The translations under genes were made by a program, and so were the position numbers. From contig NZ_FOCZ01000006.1 in assembly GCF_900110245.1 (NCBI RefSeq), positions 249,004-313,003 on the forward strand: 64,000 nt of DNA, given 5' to 3'. This DNA is from Niastella yeongjuensis (lineage in GTDB: Bacteria; Bacteroidota; Bacteroidia; Chitinophagales; Chitinophagaceae). This document shows, piece by piece, positions 45,724 through 54,676 of the stretch. The notes below the pieces were generated by a model. That model was not told the DNA's origin, did no database searches, and saw only the letters and a program-made list of their open reading frames with translations. How positions within the stretch are numbered: the first letter of the stretch is position 1; the number at the start of each line of letters is the position of its first letter.

Positions 45724-48700
45724 CTAAAATGCCAGGTTCAGGTTTACTCCATAACGACGGGTAGTGGGCGACTGCAAACCGGAAGCCCCTGTTGCATAAT
45801 TGAATTGGTCCAGGTCTACGTCTTTGAACCGTTTGTCTTTATAGAAATAAATAAGGTTACGGCCAATGAGCGAAATGCTGGCCCGGTCAATGAATGATTT
45901 CTTTAACAGGCTTGTTGGCAGATCGTAGGTAAGTGTTACTTCGCGCAGCTTGGCAAATGTTTTGCTCATCAGGTTGGCTTCATCGATGCCATAGTACTTA
46001 CTTACATAATCCTGCACATGAGTTACCGTTTTATTGTCGCTAAACTGCAGGTCTTTGTAGTTGAGGATGGCGCCATTGTTATCGAAGTTGATAGGCACCC
46101 CATTCGAAACCACCACTCCTTCCCCTACATATACACCCGGGAAGTTTTTATCACCGGAATGATCATTGTCTGCTTTACGGGCAACACCTAAAGCGCCCTG
46201 TACGGTTTCAATATTACGGCCGCCGCGCATGGTCTTGTTGTGTAAATAATCGGTAGTAACACCGCCTACACTTCCATCGAACTGAAAGCCCAGGGTAAAC
46301 CCTTTATAACCAACCTTGTTGTAAATGCTCCACGCATAATCCGCATTCAGGTAACCGAGGAATTGATTCACGGGGTTTTGCAGTGGTTTACCGGCATCAT
46401 CATTTATAATTTTTCCATCCGCTGTTTTTGCGAAGGCGGTTGTGTACAGTTTATCTACGCGATCGCCGGTTTTAAAATAGGTTTGATAGGTTGATTGTCC
46501 GGGTGGCAGCTCTTTGTATTTGTCCTGGAAGGTTGACCAGTTCACTGTTACATCCCAGAACAGGCCATTGGTCATTTTGAGCGGCGTCCCATTCAGTGAC
46601 AATTCATACCCGCTTTTCTGGGTTGTAAGGGCATTCAGGTAATAATAATTGTAACCACTGGCTGTTGAGATCGGGTTGGCCAGAATACGCGGACCGTCTA
46701 TATACTGAAAAGCGGTAGCGCTTGCCCCTAACCTGTTTTGCAACAGTTTAATGTCAAAGCCTTCTTCAAAATTCTTCCGGTTGAAAGTTTTAATGTTCGG
46801 GTCGTACAGGTTATTGGTATAAGCTGCGGCTGACTGGTTGTTGTAAGGCTTGTTGGTAGAATATACAGCGGCCAGTGAATAATCGGGTCCGCCGTAGGGA
46901 GACTGGTAATTACTACCATAACCCAGCACATAATCGTTCAGGGAATTACCAGAAGGGGTAGCACCCAGGGCCGAGATGGTAGAAAACGGTGTCATTCCAA
47001 TTGTAGGCGAAGTAGCATCGCCATGCACGGTAGCAAACGAACCTCTTACTTTCAGGTAGGAGATCGCTGCTGGCAGGTTCATATAATCGGAGAGAACGGA
47101 TGCTGCAGAAATGGCCGGATAAAAATAGCTATTGTGTTCTTTTGGCAATGCCGATGATTTATCTAAACGGCCGTTGATAGAAAGCGTGGCATATTTATCG
47201 AACGCCACATCCAGCGAATAATAAGCACTGTACACCCGCATATCTGAAGAGAAACTGCTGGCCTGTACGGGATTCAATGTGTTGCTGAAAGTATATACAC
47301 CTGGCACCGTCATGTAATCGGTAGAGGTAAAGGTGGAGTTATATGTAAACGATCTTACATTGCTACCTACCAATCCCGACAGGTTCAGGAATTTGTTTAC
47401 ATTGTAATTATAGTGCAACAACAATTCCGTATTATTTTCAAACAGGTTGCGATGGTCTTCGCGATAATCACCCAGTGCCCCTTCCCGGCCGTATGGGTGG
47501 GCAGAGAATGGCATGCTTTCTGTTCTCAGCAAACCATAGGTAGTAGCCTGGGTACGGGCTGTTACATTCAGGTTGTTATTGATCTTGAAATTGGCCGACA
47601 CATACCCGAACAGGTCATTCTTATAATGGCCACGTAACCATTCTTTCACCATGAACCAGGGATTGTGGTAACGCTGGTATTCAGCAAATACCGACTGCAG
47701 CCCCAGCTTCGATGGGTTCCAGATGGCTTTAATATCGGGCGATTCTACATCCCAGTCAGCCCCTGTCCAGATCCCAACGTTATAGATCAAACTGTTTGGG
47801 CCGTAATCCACGTCAGGGAAATTAGGGGTGTATTGCCTGTTATAATTTACATTGGCTTCAATTTTCAATCGGGGATTCACATTTACACCGGCATACACAT
47901 TGAAATTCGTAATATTCAAACCCATGTTAGGGATAATACTTTGCTGGTAAGAATGCGACATCGAAAACCGTGCGTTGTAATTGTCGCCGGAAGTGCTCAA
48001 AGACACGTTGTTGGTAGATTGAAAACCGGTACGCAAAAAACGGCCAAGGTTGTTTACACCACGGGCGATCCAGGGCGTTGGTTTTATATGGCCCTTATAA
48101 TCCTGGTCATGACCCCCAGGATAAGTAGTCGTATAGGTTTGATTAGGATCGTATTCGCCATCATACTGCGGTATCAGCTGGCCTTCAAAGCGAGGGCCCC
48201 ATACATCATAGTCGTTGTCGTTTTTACCACCGCCTTTACCGTTGCCAAAGGCATACAAGGCATTCTCACCAGGCCCATATTCATCCTGTACACGTGGAAA
48301 GGCAAGAAAACCTTTATCGATAGAATTGGTTGAATTAACTTCTACTGTAAATCCTTTCTTTGCTTTAGTGCCTTTCTTCATGGTAATGAGAATGGCACCA
48401 TACTGGGCCCGGCTGCCATACAACGCAGCGGCAGCTGGTCCTTTCAAAACGGTATAGGATTCAATATCATCGGGACTGATATTCCAGGTATCGGTACTGA
48501 TAGGAATACCATCTACCACATACAAATTAATTTCATTACCCCGTAACAATACGGTTGGCTTGCGTAATAACTCGGCAGAAGGACCTACCGACAAGCCGGC
48601 TACTTTACCGGTTAAACCTGTGATCGGGTTCTGATCACGGGCCTTCACCAGGATATCGCCTTTCACTTCCTGTACGGCATAGCCGAGTTTTTTGATCTCT

Positions 48701-49047
48701 TTTTTTACCCCCAGGGCAGTTACTACCACTTCATCCAAACCCCTGGTAGTTTCGTTGAGTGTGATCGTTAGGTTGCTTTCACCGGTAATTTTGATTTGTT
48801 TGGCATCAAAACCAACGCCGCTGATCACAAGCAGGTCGCCTTCTTTTACCTGTAAGGTAAAGACGCCTTCTTCATTGCTGGAGGTTCCGGTATTGGACCC
48901 TTTTATAAGCACAGATGCACCGGAAATAGGTGCGTTATCCTTTGCGGATACCACCTTTCCGGTTATAGATCGCTGTGCCTGTACTAAAAAAGGAATGACT
49001 AGTAGCCAAAGGAATATCGTGGCTCTTTTAAAGGTTTGTAGCCCCAT
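45724..49047 (-). CDS. SusC-like TonB-dependent receptor of the phosphonate locus
   Basis: 1107 residues from MGLQTFKRATIFLWLL (ATG 49047; the frame extends 15 residues upstream to 49092 but the signal peptide begins here). No STN domain. Carboxypeptidase-regulatory-like about 25-100 (GKVVSAKDNAPISGASVLIK); plug (VVVTALGVKKEIKKLGYAVQ, SYTVLKGPAAAALYGSRAQY); barrel ending RRYGVNLNLAF. The missing STN fits regulation by the XRE-cupin protein upstream rather than by sigma/FecR. Confidence 0.93.
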   Translation of the reverse strand: MGLQTFKRATIFLWLLVIPFLVQAQRSITGKVVSAKDNAPISGASVLIKGSNTGTSSNEEGVFTLQVKEGDLLVISGVGFDAKQIKITGESNLTITLNETTRGLDEVVVTALGVKKEIKKLGYAVQEVKGDILVKARDQNPITGLTGKVAGLSVGPSAELLRKPTVLLRGNEINLYVVDGIPISTDTWNISPDDIESYTVLKGPAAAALYGSRAQYGAILITMKKGTKAKKGFTVEVNSTNSIDKGFLAFPRVQDEYGPGENALYAFGNGKGGGKNDNDYDVWGPRFEGQLIPQYDGEYDPNQTYTTTYPGGHDQDYKGHIKPTPWIARGVNNLGRFLRTGFQSTNNVSLSTSGDNYNARFSMSHSYQQSIIPNMGLNITNFNVYAGVNVNPRLKIEANVNYNRQYTPNFPDVDYGPNSLIYNVGIWTGADWDVESPDIKAIWNPSKLGLQSVFAEYQRYHNPWFMVKEWLRGHYKNDLFGYVSANFKINNNLNVTARTQATTYGLLRTESMPFSAHPYGREGALGDYREDHRNLFENNTELLLHYNYNVNKFLNLSGLVGSNVRSFTYNSTFTSTDYMTVPGVYTFSNTLNPVQASSFSSDMRVYSAYYSLDVAFDKYATLSINGRLDKSSALPKEHNSYFYPAISAASVLSDYMNLPAAISYLKVRGSFATVHGDATSPTIGMTPFSTISALGATPSGNSLNDYVLGYGSNYQSPYGGPDYSLAAVYSTNKPYNNQSAAAYTNNLYDPNIKTFNRKNFEEGFDIKLLQNRLGASATAFQYIDGPRILANPISTASGYNYYYLNALTTQKSGYELSLNGTPLKMTNGLFWDVTVNWSTFQDKYKELPPGQSTYQTYFKTGDRVDKLYTTAFAKTADGKIINDDAGKPLQNPVNQFLGYLNADYAWSIYNKVGYKGFTLGFQFDGSVGGVTTDYLHNKTMRGGRNIETVQGALGVARKADNDHSGDKNFPGVYVGEGVVVSNGVPINFDNNGAILNYKDLQFSDNKTVTHVQDYVSKYYGIDEANLMSKTFAKLREVTLTYDLPTSLLKKSFIDRASISLIGRNLIYFYKDKRFKDVDLDQFNYATGASGLQSPTTRRYGVNLNLAF

Positions 49048-49150
49048 AAAACAGTTTTTTGTATTGACTAGTGTGCAGAATTTCTTCGACAACGAAAGTA
49101 GAAGGGTACTATAAAGGAAGTGTTAAAGCTATTTTAATAAAACATTAATT

Positions 49151-49185
49151 GTATACATATACTAAACATATGTATAGTATACATA
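49151..49185. promoter_or_regulatory. Operator-like repeats upstream of the phosphonate susC
   Basis: ATACATAT (49153-49160) is inverted at 49168-49175 with a 7-bp spacer, and GTATACATA occurs twice (49151-49159, 49177-49185). Lies about 105 bp upstream of the susC ATG, between it and the regulator's terminator. Probable binding site of the XRE-cupin regulator. Confidence 0.6.
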
Positions 49186-49239
49186 AATACTACATATAGA
49201 CATTAGTTGATGGGTTGATCGAGTGTGGCTTTTACATAA

Positions 49240-49274
49240 AAAAAGTGCCACTGTCTGTTACAGTGACACTTTTT
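49240..49274 (-). terminator. Terminator of the XRE-cupin regulator gene
   Basis: AAAAAGTG pairs with CACTTTTT and CACTG with CAGTG around a 7-nt loop. The C·A mismatch on + is G·U on -. A seven-T run follows on -. Confidence 0.87.
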
Positions 49275-49305
49275 AATGGAGTTAGTTAGTGTTTGTTTTA
49301 AGGAA

Positions 49306-49336
49306 TCCCCTCCTGGGAGGGGCAGGGGTGGGTATA
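49306..49336. repeat. C/G-rich dispersed-repeat-like element
   Basis: CCCCTCC (49307-49313) and GGAGGGG (49316-49322) form a tight stem, followed by CAGGGGTGGGT. I recall similar elements scattered between genes in related genomes, but only one copy is in this window. Confidence 0.5.
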
Positions 49337-49347
49337 TAATGTAAAAA

Positions 49348-49917
49348 TCAAAAAAGATAAACTACCAACAAGGACGCGTCTGAGTTACCTATATTACGTA
49401 ACCGATGCCGGGCGCGGCCATCGAAGAACAAGGTATCGCCGGCTTCCAGGGTGAATTTTTCTTTTTCGATCTCATACTCGATCTTTCCTTTTAATACATG
49501 TTTGCATTCAAAGGCATCGGTACGGATCATTTGTTTTCTTCCGGCTCCCTTTTTTAATTCCAGTAATACAAAATCTACCGCCTGGGTTATAAGGCTTTTT
49601 GTTAATATGCGTTTGTAGGAAAATCCTTTTACCGGTTCTTTCTCAAAGGCCTTTTCTTCGCCTTTGCGTATTATTAATACATGTCCGTTGGTAAAATGCT
49701 CATGCATATCGTCGAAGAAGGTTTTTATATCTTCATTCAACCCATGTATTAAATTAAACAAAACCGGTAAGGAAGGAACGGTACGGTTGTTTTCGATCTG
49801 GGAAATCAAACCTTTGGTAACGCCTGCCCTGTTGGCCAATTCTTCGAGCGTAATGTTTTTATCGGTGCGTTTTGATTTTATGTGCTGACCGATCAATAGA
49901 ATTAAATCTTCGTGCAT
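49348..49917 (-). CDS. XRE-family regulator with C-terminal cupin domain
   Basis: 189 residues from MHEDLILLIG (ATG 49917). HTH about 5-62 (ITLEELANRAGVTKGLISQIENNRTVPSLP); cupin about 105-189 (FECKHVLKGKIEYEIEKEKF, LEAGDTLFFDGRARHRLRNI). Such proteins sense a small ligand through the cupin and control nearby catabolic genes. Divergent from PAP2, upstream of the phosphonate operon on the same strand with its own terminator. Confidence 0.9.
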   Translation of the reverse strand: MHEDLILLIGQHIKSKRTDKNITLEELANRAGVTKGLISQIENNRTVPSLPVLFNLIHGLNEDIKTFFDDMHEHFTNGHVLIIRKGEEKAFEKEPVKGFSYKRILTKSLITQAVDFVLLELKKGAGRKQMIRTDAFECKHVLKGKIEYEIEKEKFTLEAGDTLFFDGRARHRLRNIGNSDASLLVVYLF

Positions 49918-50143
49918 AGCTATACTTAATGAAAAACAATTTATGATATACGAAAATAAGACGTGCAATTCAATTTATCCTTTTACTGGCACAGACGGTA
50001 CCATGTTAAGCCATTGTTAAGAACAATGTTGAATGAACAATTATACCATCCAATCTTCCACGTATATGATCATACACATTTAATATAAGGGTAAAAGTTA
50101 CATCATATGGGTCGATTACTTTCACAATTAAATTTTACCAGGA

Positions 50144-50752
50144 ATGTATTTTTTTGACTGGCTCGACCATATAGACAAGATTGCTTTCACCTTCATTCAC
50201 CGGGACATGAGCGCCCGCTGGCTCGACTTCTTCATGTTGTTGCTGCGCAATCAATACACCTGGATTCCCCTGTATATATTCATGCTTTACTGGGCCTTCC
50301 GGCTCGACAGGCCTACCGGGTTAAAATTTGTCTGTTTAACATTGTTAACTTTTGCCATTACTGATTTTACCAGCGGCACTATTCTTAAATATCATTTTGA
50401 ACGGTTACGTCCCTGTTACGATGAGGACATGACTACCGTTATCCGTGGTATCATTGGTTGTGGTGGAAAATACTCTTTCCCTTCTTCACATGCTTCCAAT
50501 CATTTTGGACTGGCAACATTCTGGTATCTTACTGTGCTGCATGTTAAGCAGCAAAAATGGCACTGGCTGTGGTTTTGGGCATTTGCCATCTGCTTCGCAC
50601 AAGTATACGTGGGCAAACATTTTCCATTAGACATAGTAGGCGGCGCGGTATTGGGCATGGTGGCCGGTTTATGTGTCTTTAAATTATTTGAGGCCTGGGT
50701 TAAACGGGACTATGATAAGTATTTAAAAAATCCTTCCTTAAGTTTGCCCTAG
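50144..50752 (+). CDS. PAP2-family membrane phosphatase
   Basis: 202 residues, about five to six membrane segments. Motifs: KYHFERLRPC (~87), SFPSSHASNHFG (~122), VGKHFPLDIVGGAVLG (~163), the KxxxxxxRP / PSGH-like / SRxxxxxHxxxD triad, although the second motif reads PSSH. Likely removes phosphate from undecaprenyl-PP or a phospholipid. Precedes a GT39 gene by 22 bp. Confidence 0.85.
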   Translation: MYFFDWLDHIDKIAFTFIHRDMSARWLDFFMLLLRNQYTWIPLYIFMLYWAFRLDRPTGLKFVCLTLLTFAITDFTSGTILKYHFERLRPCYDEDMTTVIRGIIGCGGKYSFPSSHASNHFGLATFWYLTVLHVKQQKWHWLWFWAFAICFAQVYVGKHFPLDIVGGAVLGMVAGLCVFKLFEAWVKRDYDKYLKNPSLSLP

Positions 50753-50774
50753 GTTTTAATAATTTGTAAATAGT

Positions 50775-52568
50775 ATGAGTTTGTCACCCTCTCCGGAGCA
50801 GCAAAAAAAGTCCGCATATCCTTTAGATACCTGGTTTACCTGGTTAACCATTATTGGCATTCTTGTTAATGCCAGTGGCTTATTATTACCTATTCTTGAA
50901 CCGGATGGCGCTTTATATGCCACCATTGCCAAAAACATGGCGCAAAGCGGCGACTTTGTAAAGTTGATGATGGAAGGCAATGACTGGCTCGACAAACCCC
51001 ATTTCCCCTTCTGGATAACGGCCATAAGTTTCAAGCTGTTTGGCATTAATTCATTTGCGTATAAATTACCCGGCTTGTTGTTCTGGATGGCGGGTATTTA
51101 TTATACCTATGCGTTCGCCAATAAATTATACAATAAGCAAACGGCACAATGGGCCGTGCTTATTTATATTTCCGTTGAGCATTTGATCCTTTCCAATAAC
51201 GATGTTCGGGCTGAACCATTTTTAACCGGATTAATGATCGGCGCCGCCTATTATTATTACCTGGCTTATCGCGATAACAAATTCAAAAATTATATAGCGG
51301 GTTCTTTATTACTGGCATTCGCCATAATGACCAAGGGCATCTTTATCGGCTGCATGGTGCTGGCGGGTTTTGTAATTGAATGGATCATTAAAAAAGACTG
51401 GAAACAATTCCTCAATTATCGCTGGTATGTAAGCCTGCTAATGGTGCTGGTGTTTATACTGCCCGAGTTGATCACGCTGTATCTTCAGTTTGACCAACAT
51501 CCCGAAAAGCTGGTCTTTGGGCAACATAATGTATCGGGCGTCCGCTTCTTTTTCTGGGATAGCCAGTTCGGCCGCTTTTTTAACAACGGCCCAATTAAAG
51601 GTTCCGGTGATAAATTTTTCTTTTTTCATACGCTACTATGGGCTTTCCTGCCCTGGTCTATCATCCTATACCTGTTGGTGGGTTCAGCCCTGAAAAATTA
51701 TAAAACCATCTTCTCAAAGGATGGGAATTATATTTGTAGTGGCATTTCCCTGGCCGGCTTCCTGGTATTCTCGATATCCCGTTTTCAGTTACCACATTAT
51801 ACCAATATCCTGTACCCGTTTTTTGCCATTGTAGTAGCCAACTGGCTGTTGAACCTGAAGCACAAGGGATTATTGAAAGCGATCACCTATAGCCAGAACA
51901 CCTTGTATTACCTGCTTTTTGCAGCTTGTATCGGGTTGACATTTTTAGTGAACCTGCCTTACAAGATCCCGGCAATTGTTATGCTGGCGCTTTTGGCGTT
52001 TGCCATGGTGCGGTTTTTCTCAGGCAATTCCCTGCAGCATATATTGACCAGGTCATTTGGTGTAATAATGGTGGTAAACCTGTTTTTGAACGGGTTGTTT
52101 TATCCTACCCTGTTTCAATACCAATGTGGCAATGCAGTGGCGGCTTCGCTGAATGCACAGCGGCAGCAACATGTGTATATGTTCAATAATGTATCATCGG
52201 AATATGCCTTCCAGTTTTATTACAAAGGCACCATACATACCATAGATCCGCAGCAGCTGGATACCCTCAAAAACAATATTGTGGCCTATACTTCACAGGA
52301 AAAAGTAGATGCTTTAAAAAAGATGGGATACCAGGTGCGCGTAGTGGAGCAATTTTCGCATTTCCACATCAGCCAGATGACGGGCAAATTCCTGAATTAC
52401 AAAAAGCGCGACCAGGTATTGGAGCATTATGTAATTGCCTCTATACAACCGTGGCACGGTTCACAAATACAAGCGCACCATTTTTCGCCAGTGGTAGGGC
52501 CGGTGGGCTTCATCGTCCCACACATACAGGGTGTGCTGAATAGCTTTGCTGGTAAGCACCGCGCTTAA
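50775..52568 (+). CDS. GT39-type (ArnT-like) membrane glycosyltransferase
   Basis: 597 residues. EPDGALYATIAKNMAQSGDF with the acidic residue of GT-C enzymes, LDKPHFPFWITAISFKLFG, about 11 membrane segments, and a C-terminal periplasmic domain. Transfers a sugar from a polyprenyl-phosphate donor to lipid A or another acceptor. The last ~36 codons overlap the convergent esterase gene (52461-52568). Family-like sequence seems to end near VLEHYVIAS, so the tail may be unselected read-through. Confidence 0.86.
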   Translation: MSLSPSPEQQKKSAYPLDTWFTWLTIIGILVNASGLLLPILEPDGALYATIAKNMAQSGDFVKLMMEGNDWLDKPHFPFWITAISFKLFGINSFAYKLPGLLFWMAGIYYTYAFANKLYNKQTAQWAVLIYISVEHLILSNNDVRAEPFLTGLMIGAAYYYYLAYRDNKFKNYIAGSLLLAFAIMTKGIFIGCMVLAGFVIEWIIKKDWKQFLNYRWYVSLLMVLVFILPELITLYLQFDQHPEKLVFGQHNVSGVRFFFWDSQFGRFFNNGPIKGSGDKFFFFHTLLWAFLPWSIILYLLVGSALKNYKTIFSKDGNYICSGISLAGFLVFSISRFQLPHYTNILYPFFAIVVANWLLNLKHKGLLKAITYSQNTLYYLLFAACIGLTFLVNLPYKIPAIVMLALLAFAMVRFFSGNSLQHILTRSFGVIMVVNLFLNGLFYPTLFQYQCGNAVAASLNAQRQQHVYMFNNVSSEYAFQFYYKGTIHTIDPQQLDTLKNNIVAYTSQEKVDALKKMGYQVRVVEQFSHFHISQMTGKFLNYKKRDQVLEHYVIASIQPWHGSQIQAHHFSPVVGPVGFIVPHIQGVLNSFAGKHRA

Positions 52569-53186
52569 ATGCAGGTTGTTTTCATAAAAGGGATCTTCCT
52601 TGCCCACTACCATGCTGATAGCTAGTTTGCGGATCTTTTCCAGCAACGTCACATCGGTTAAATTGGGCATATACATACTGGGCATGTTGTAATAGATATG
52701 CTCATCGATATACCCATTGAACAGGTCGGGAAATGTTTGTGCAGACAAGGTAAGATCGTACCGGGCACTCATGGACACTACCTTATTAAAATATTCGGGG
52801 TACCTGAAGGCAATGTTCATAGCATGATACCCACCTAAACTACAGCCGGCCGCCGTGAGTGAAGTGAATTTAGGCCTGAACATGATGAGAGGCAATACTT
52901 CCTGCAAAATATAATGCTCGTACTGCAGGTGCCGGGCAATTTTTTCCCTGGGTTGAATGGGAGCATAAAAGCTTTCTATGTCAACACTGTCTACACAAAA
53001 CAATTGCAGTTCCCCCTGCTCTATTTTATCGCGTAAGGCTTCTACAATTTTCCAGTTCTCATAATCATAAAAGCGAGCCGTGCGGGTGGGAAAAAAAAGC
53101 ACTGATTCACCGGCATGACCGAAAACAAGCAGTTCCATGTGCCTGTATAAGGAGGGGCTAAACCACTTATAATACTTTCGCGTCAT
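52461..53186 (-). CDS. Esterase D-like alpha/beta hydrolase
   Basis: 241 residues. Nucleophile elbow GCSLGGYHAMN (~113-119) and C-terminal VWDDEAHRPYHWRKM with the predicted catalytic His; an Asp near VVGKEDPF. No signal peptide. Substrate unknown; homologues hydrolyse acyl esters or S-formylglutathione-like thioesters. The C-terminal His lies in the part overlapping the GT39 gene, so this frame is the constrained one there. Confidence 0.84.
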   Translation of the reverse strand: MTRKYYKWFSPSLYRHMELLVFGHAGESVLFFPTRTARFYDYENWKIVEALRDKIEQGELQLFCVDSVDIESFYAPIQPREKIARHLQYEHYILQEVLPLIMFRPKFTSLTAAGCSLGGYHAMNIAFRYPEYFNKVVSMSARYDLTLSAQTFPDLFNGYIDEHIYYNMPSMYMPNLTDVTLLEKIRKLAISMVVGKEDPFYENNLHLSAVLTSKAIQHTLYVWDDEAHRPYHWRKMVRLYL

Positions 53187-53235
53187 TACTTACTCAAATG
53201 ACAGGTAATTTCAGCAAAAAGCTGTTACATGCCTG

Positions 53236-53841
53236 TTATGAAATTTTGAAGATTGTTGCAAAATGCTGCAGCAATACATCTTTCCAGATAAGATACCCCT
53301 TTCTGGTCAAATGCAGGCCATCTGCCTCATACAGATCTTTTACCGGCATTCCATTGGTATCCAGCATGTGATCGAACACGTCGAGGTAATAATATTTACC
53401 ATTGTATTTTTCGATCTCAGCCCTGATCAGCTGATTGGCATACCGTACTGTTTTCTCCAGGTTCCAGCGGGTAATGCTGGGTTTTATGGAAATGTAGGTC
53501 ATAGGCACATTGGGGAACCGTCTTTGCAAACAAGCCAGGAACTGGCAGAAGAAAATATATACTTCTTCGGCAGTGCGGCCATCACCCAAATCGTTTTCGC
53601 CGGCATAACAAACAATGTGATGGGGCGTATAAGGTTCCATGATGCGATCAAAGAACCAAACGCAGGCAGCCAGGGTGGAACCGCCAAAACCCAAATTAAC
53701 AGGGTGAAGCGGTTTCAGGTCCTCGTACATATCTACCCATAATCTAATAGAGGAACTGCCATAAAAAATGGTTTCGGGTGTGTATGGTAAAGTTCCTTTT
53801 AATGCTTCCAGTTTTTTGACGTCGTTTTCGTACCAGGTCAT
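53236..53841 (-). CDS. SGNH/GDSL-family hydrolase
   Basis: 201 residues. Blocks: IFYGSSSIRLW (nucleophile Ser), NLGFGGSTLAAC (Gly), YAGENDLGDG (Asn), and DGLHLTRKGYLIW (Asp/His), in family order. No signal peptide. Likely a cytoplasmic esterase or lysophospholipase-like enzyme. Probably co-transcribed with the esterase gene 49 bp downstream. Confidence 0.88.
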   Translation of the reverse strand: MTWYENDVKKLEALKGTLPYTPETIFYGSSSIRLWVDMYEDLKPLHPVNLGFGGSTLAACVWFFDRIMEPYTPHHIVCYAGENDLGDGRTAEEVYIFFCQFLACLQRRFPNVPMTYISIKPSITRWNLEKTVRYANQLIRAEIEKYNGKYYYLDVFDHMLDTNGMPVKDLYEADGLHLTRKGYLIWKDVLLQHFATIFKIS

Positions 53842-53997
53842 GTGATTGAATTACTTATAACAATTTACCCCTTGGGGTACCGTAAATTTAGCGTCGAAAT
53901 TACAGTAATTACTAATGTTATGGCACCTGTTCTCCACAATGTGCGTAACATACTGATAACGTTGCTGTAACATTCTGGTAGTACGCCCGGGATAAAT

Positions 53998-54660
53998 TTG
54001 TCAAAAACCGTGAAGGGATTTATTCGTATATGTAAAGCCGATCCTGTATTCTGGAGTGTTTTGCTTATCGTACTTACCATAAGCGGAATCAGTCTTTCCA
54101 TCTTTTCTTCCAGAGCAATTTTTTTTGGTCTTAATTCAATCCATACGCTATACCTGGATACTTTTTTTCAGAATTACACTTTATTGGGTGATGGCGTTTT
54201 CTCCATCGCCATTTTTTTAATTCTGCTGCTGGCCGAAAGATCTGCCCTGGCTATGCAGGTGATCACGGCCTACCTGTTTTCAGGCATTGTTTCCCAAATA
54301 CTGAAACGGGCATTTCATGCACCCCGGCCGCATGCTATTATTTCAAATGCCGAGTACCCCTGGTTTGTTGAAGGCATCACCAATACCGGTATGACCAGTT
54401 TTCCATCGGGCCATACCACTTCTGTTTTTGCCCTGGCCACCATCCTTGCCCTGAACACTACCGATAAGCGGTTTTCACTTATTTACCTGGTCACAGCCAT
54501 CATTACCGGGTATTCCCGCATTTACCTGGGACAACACTTCCTGGCCGATGTAACTGCCGGTGCTTTAATTGGAACCCTGTCGGGGTTGCTGGTATACTGG
54601 TATTTGCGCCAGGTGAAAGTGGAATGGGTAAGCGTGAGAAAAGAGTCCTATTCGATTTAA
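53998..54660 (+). CDS. PAP2-family membrane phosphatase (second copy)
   Basis: 220 residues with about six membrane segments. KRAFHAPRPH, TSFPSGHTTSVFALA, SRIYLGQHFLADVTAGAL: all three motifs intact, including the PSGH His. No ATG fits; the start is TTG at 53998 or GTG at 54010 (MKGFIRICK). TAAATTTG at 53993-54000 matches a -7 box but would overlap the TTG, which favours GTG or a different promoter. Followed by the flippase-like gene (16 bp). Confidence 0.85.
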   Translation: MSKTVKGFIRICKADPVFWSVLLIVLTISGISLSIFSSRAIFFGLNSIHTLYLDTFFQNYTLLGDGVFSIAIFLILLLAERSALAMQVITAYLFSGIVSQILKRAFHAPRPHAIISNAEYPWFVEGITNTGMTSFPSGHTTSVFALATILALNTTDKRFSLIYLVTAIITGYSRIYLGQHFLADVTAGALIGTLSGLLVYWYLRQVKVEWVSVRKESYSI

Positions 54661-54676
54661 AATTAAATAAAGTTTC

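Noticed and set aside
47665-48333. 222-codon + frame opposite susC
   Set aside because: Long only because the opposite strand is strongly coding; no signal, domain or start context.
53993-54000. TAAATTTG as promoter of the second PAP2 gene
   Set aside because: Would overlap the TTG start at 53998 and has no TTG at proper distance; kept only as a note.
53865-54101. 78-codon - frame upstream of the second PAP2 gene
   Set aside because: Overlaps the start of a good PAP2 gene and has no family features.
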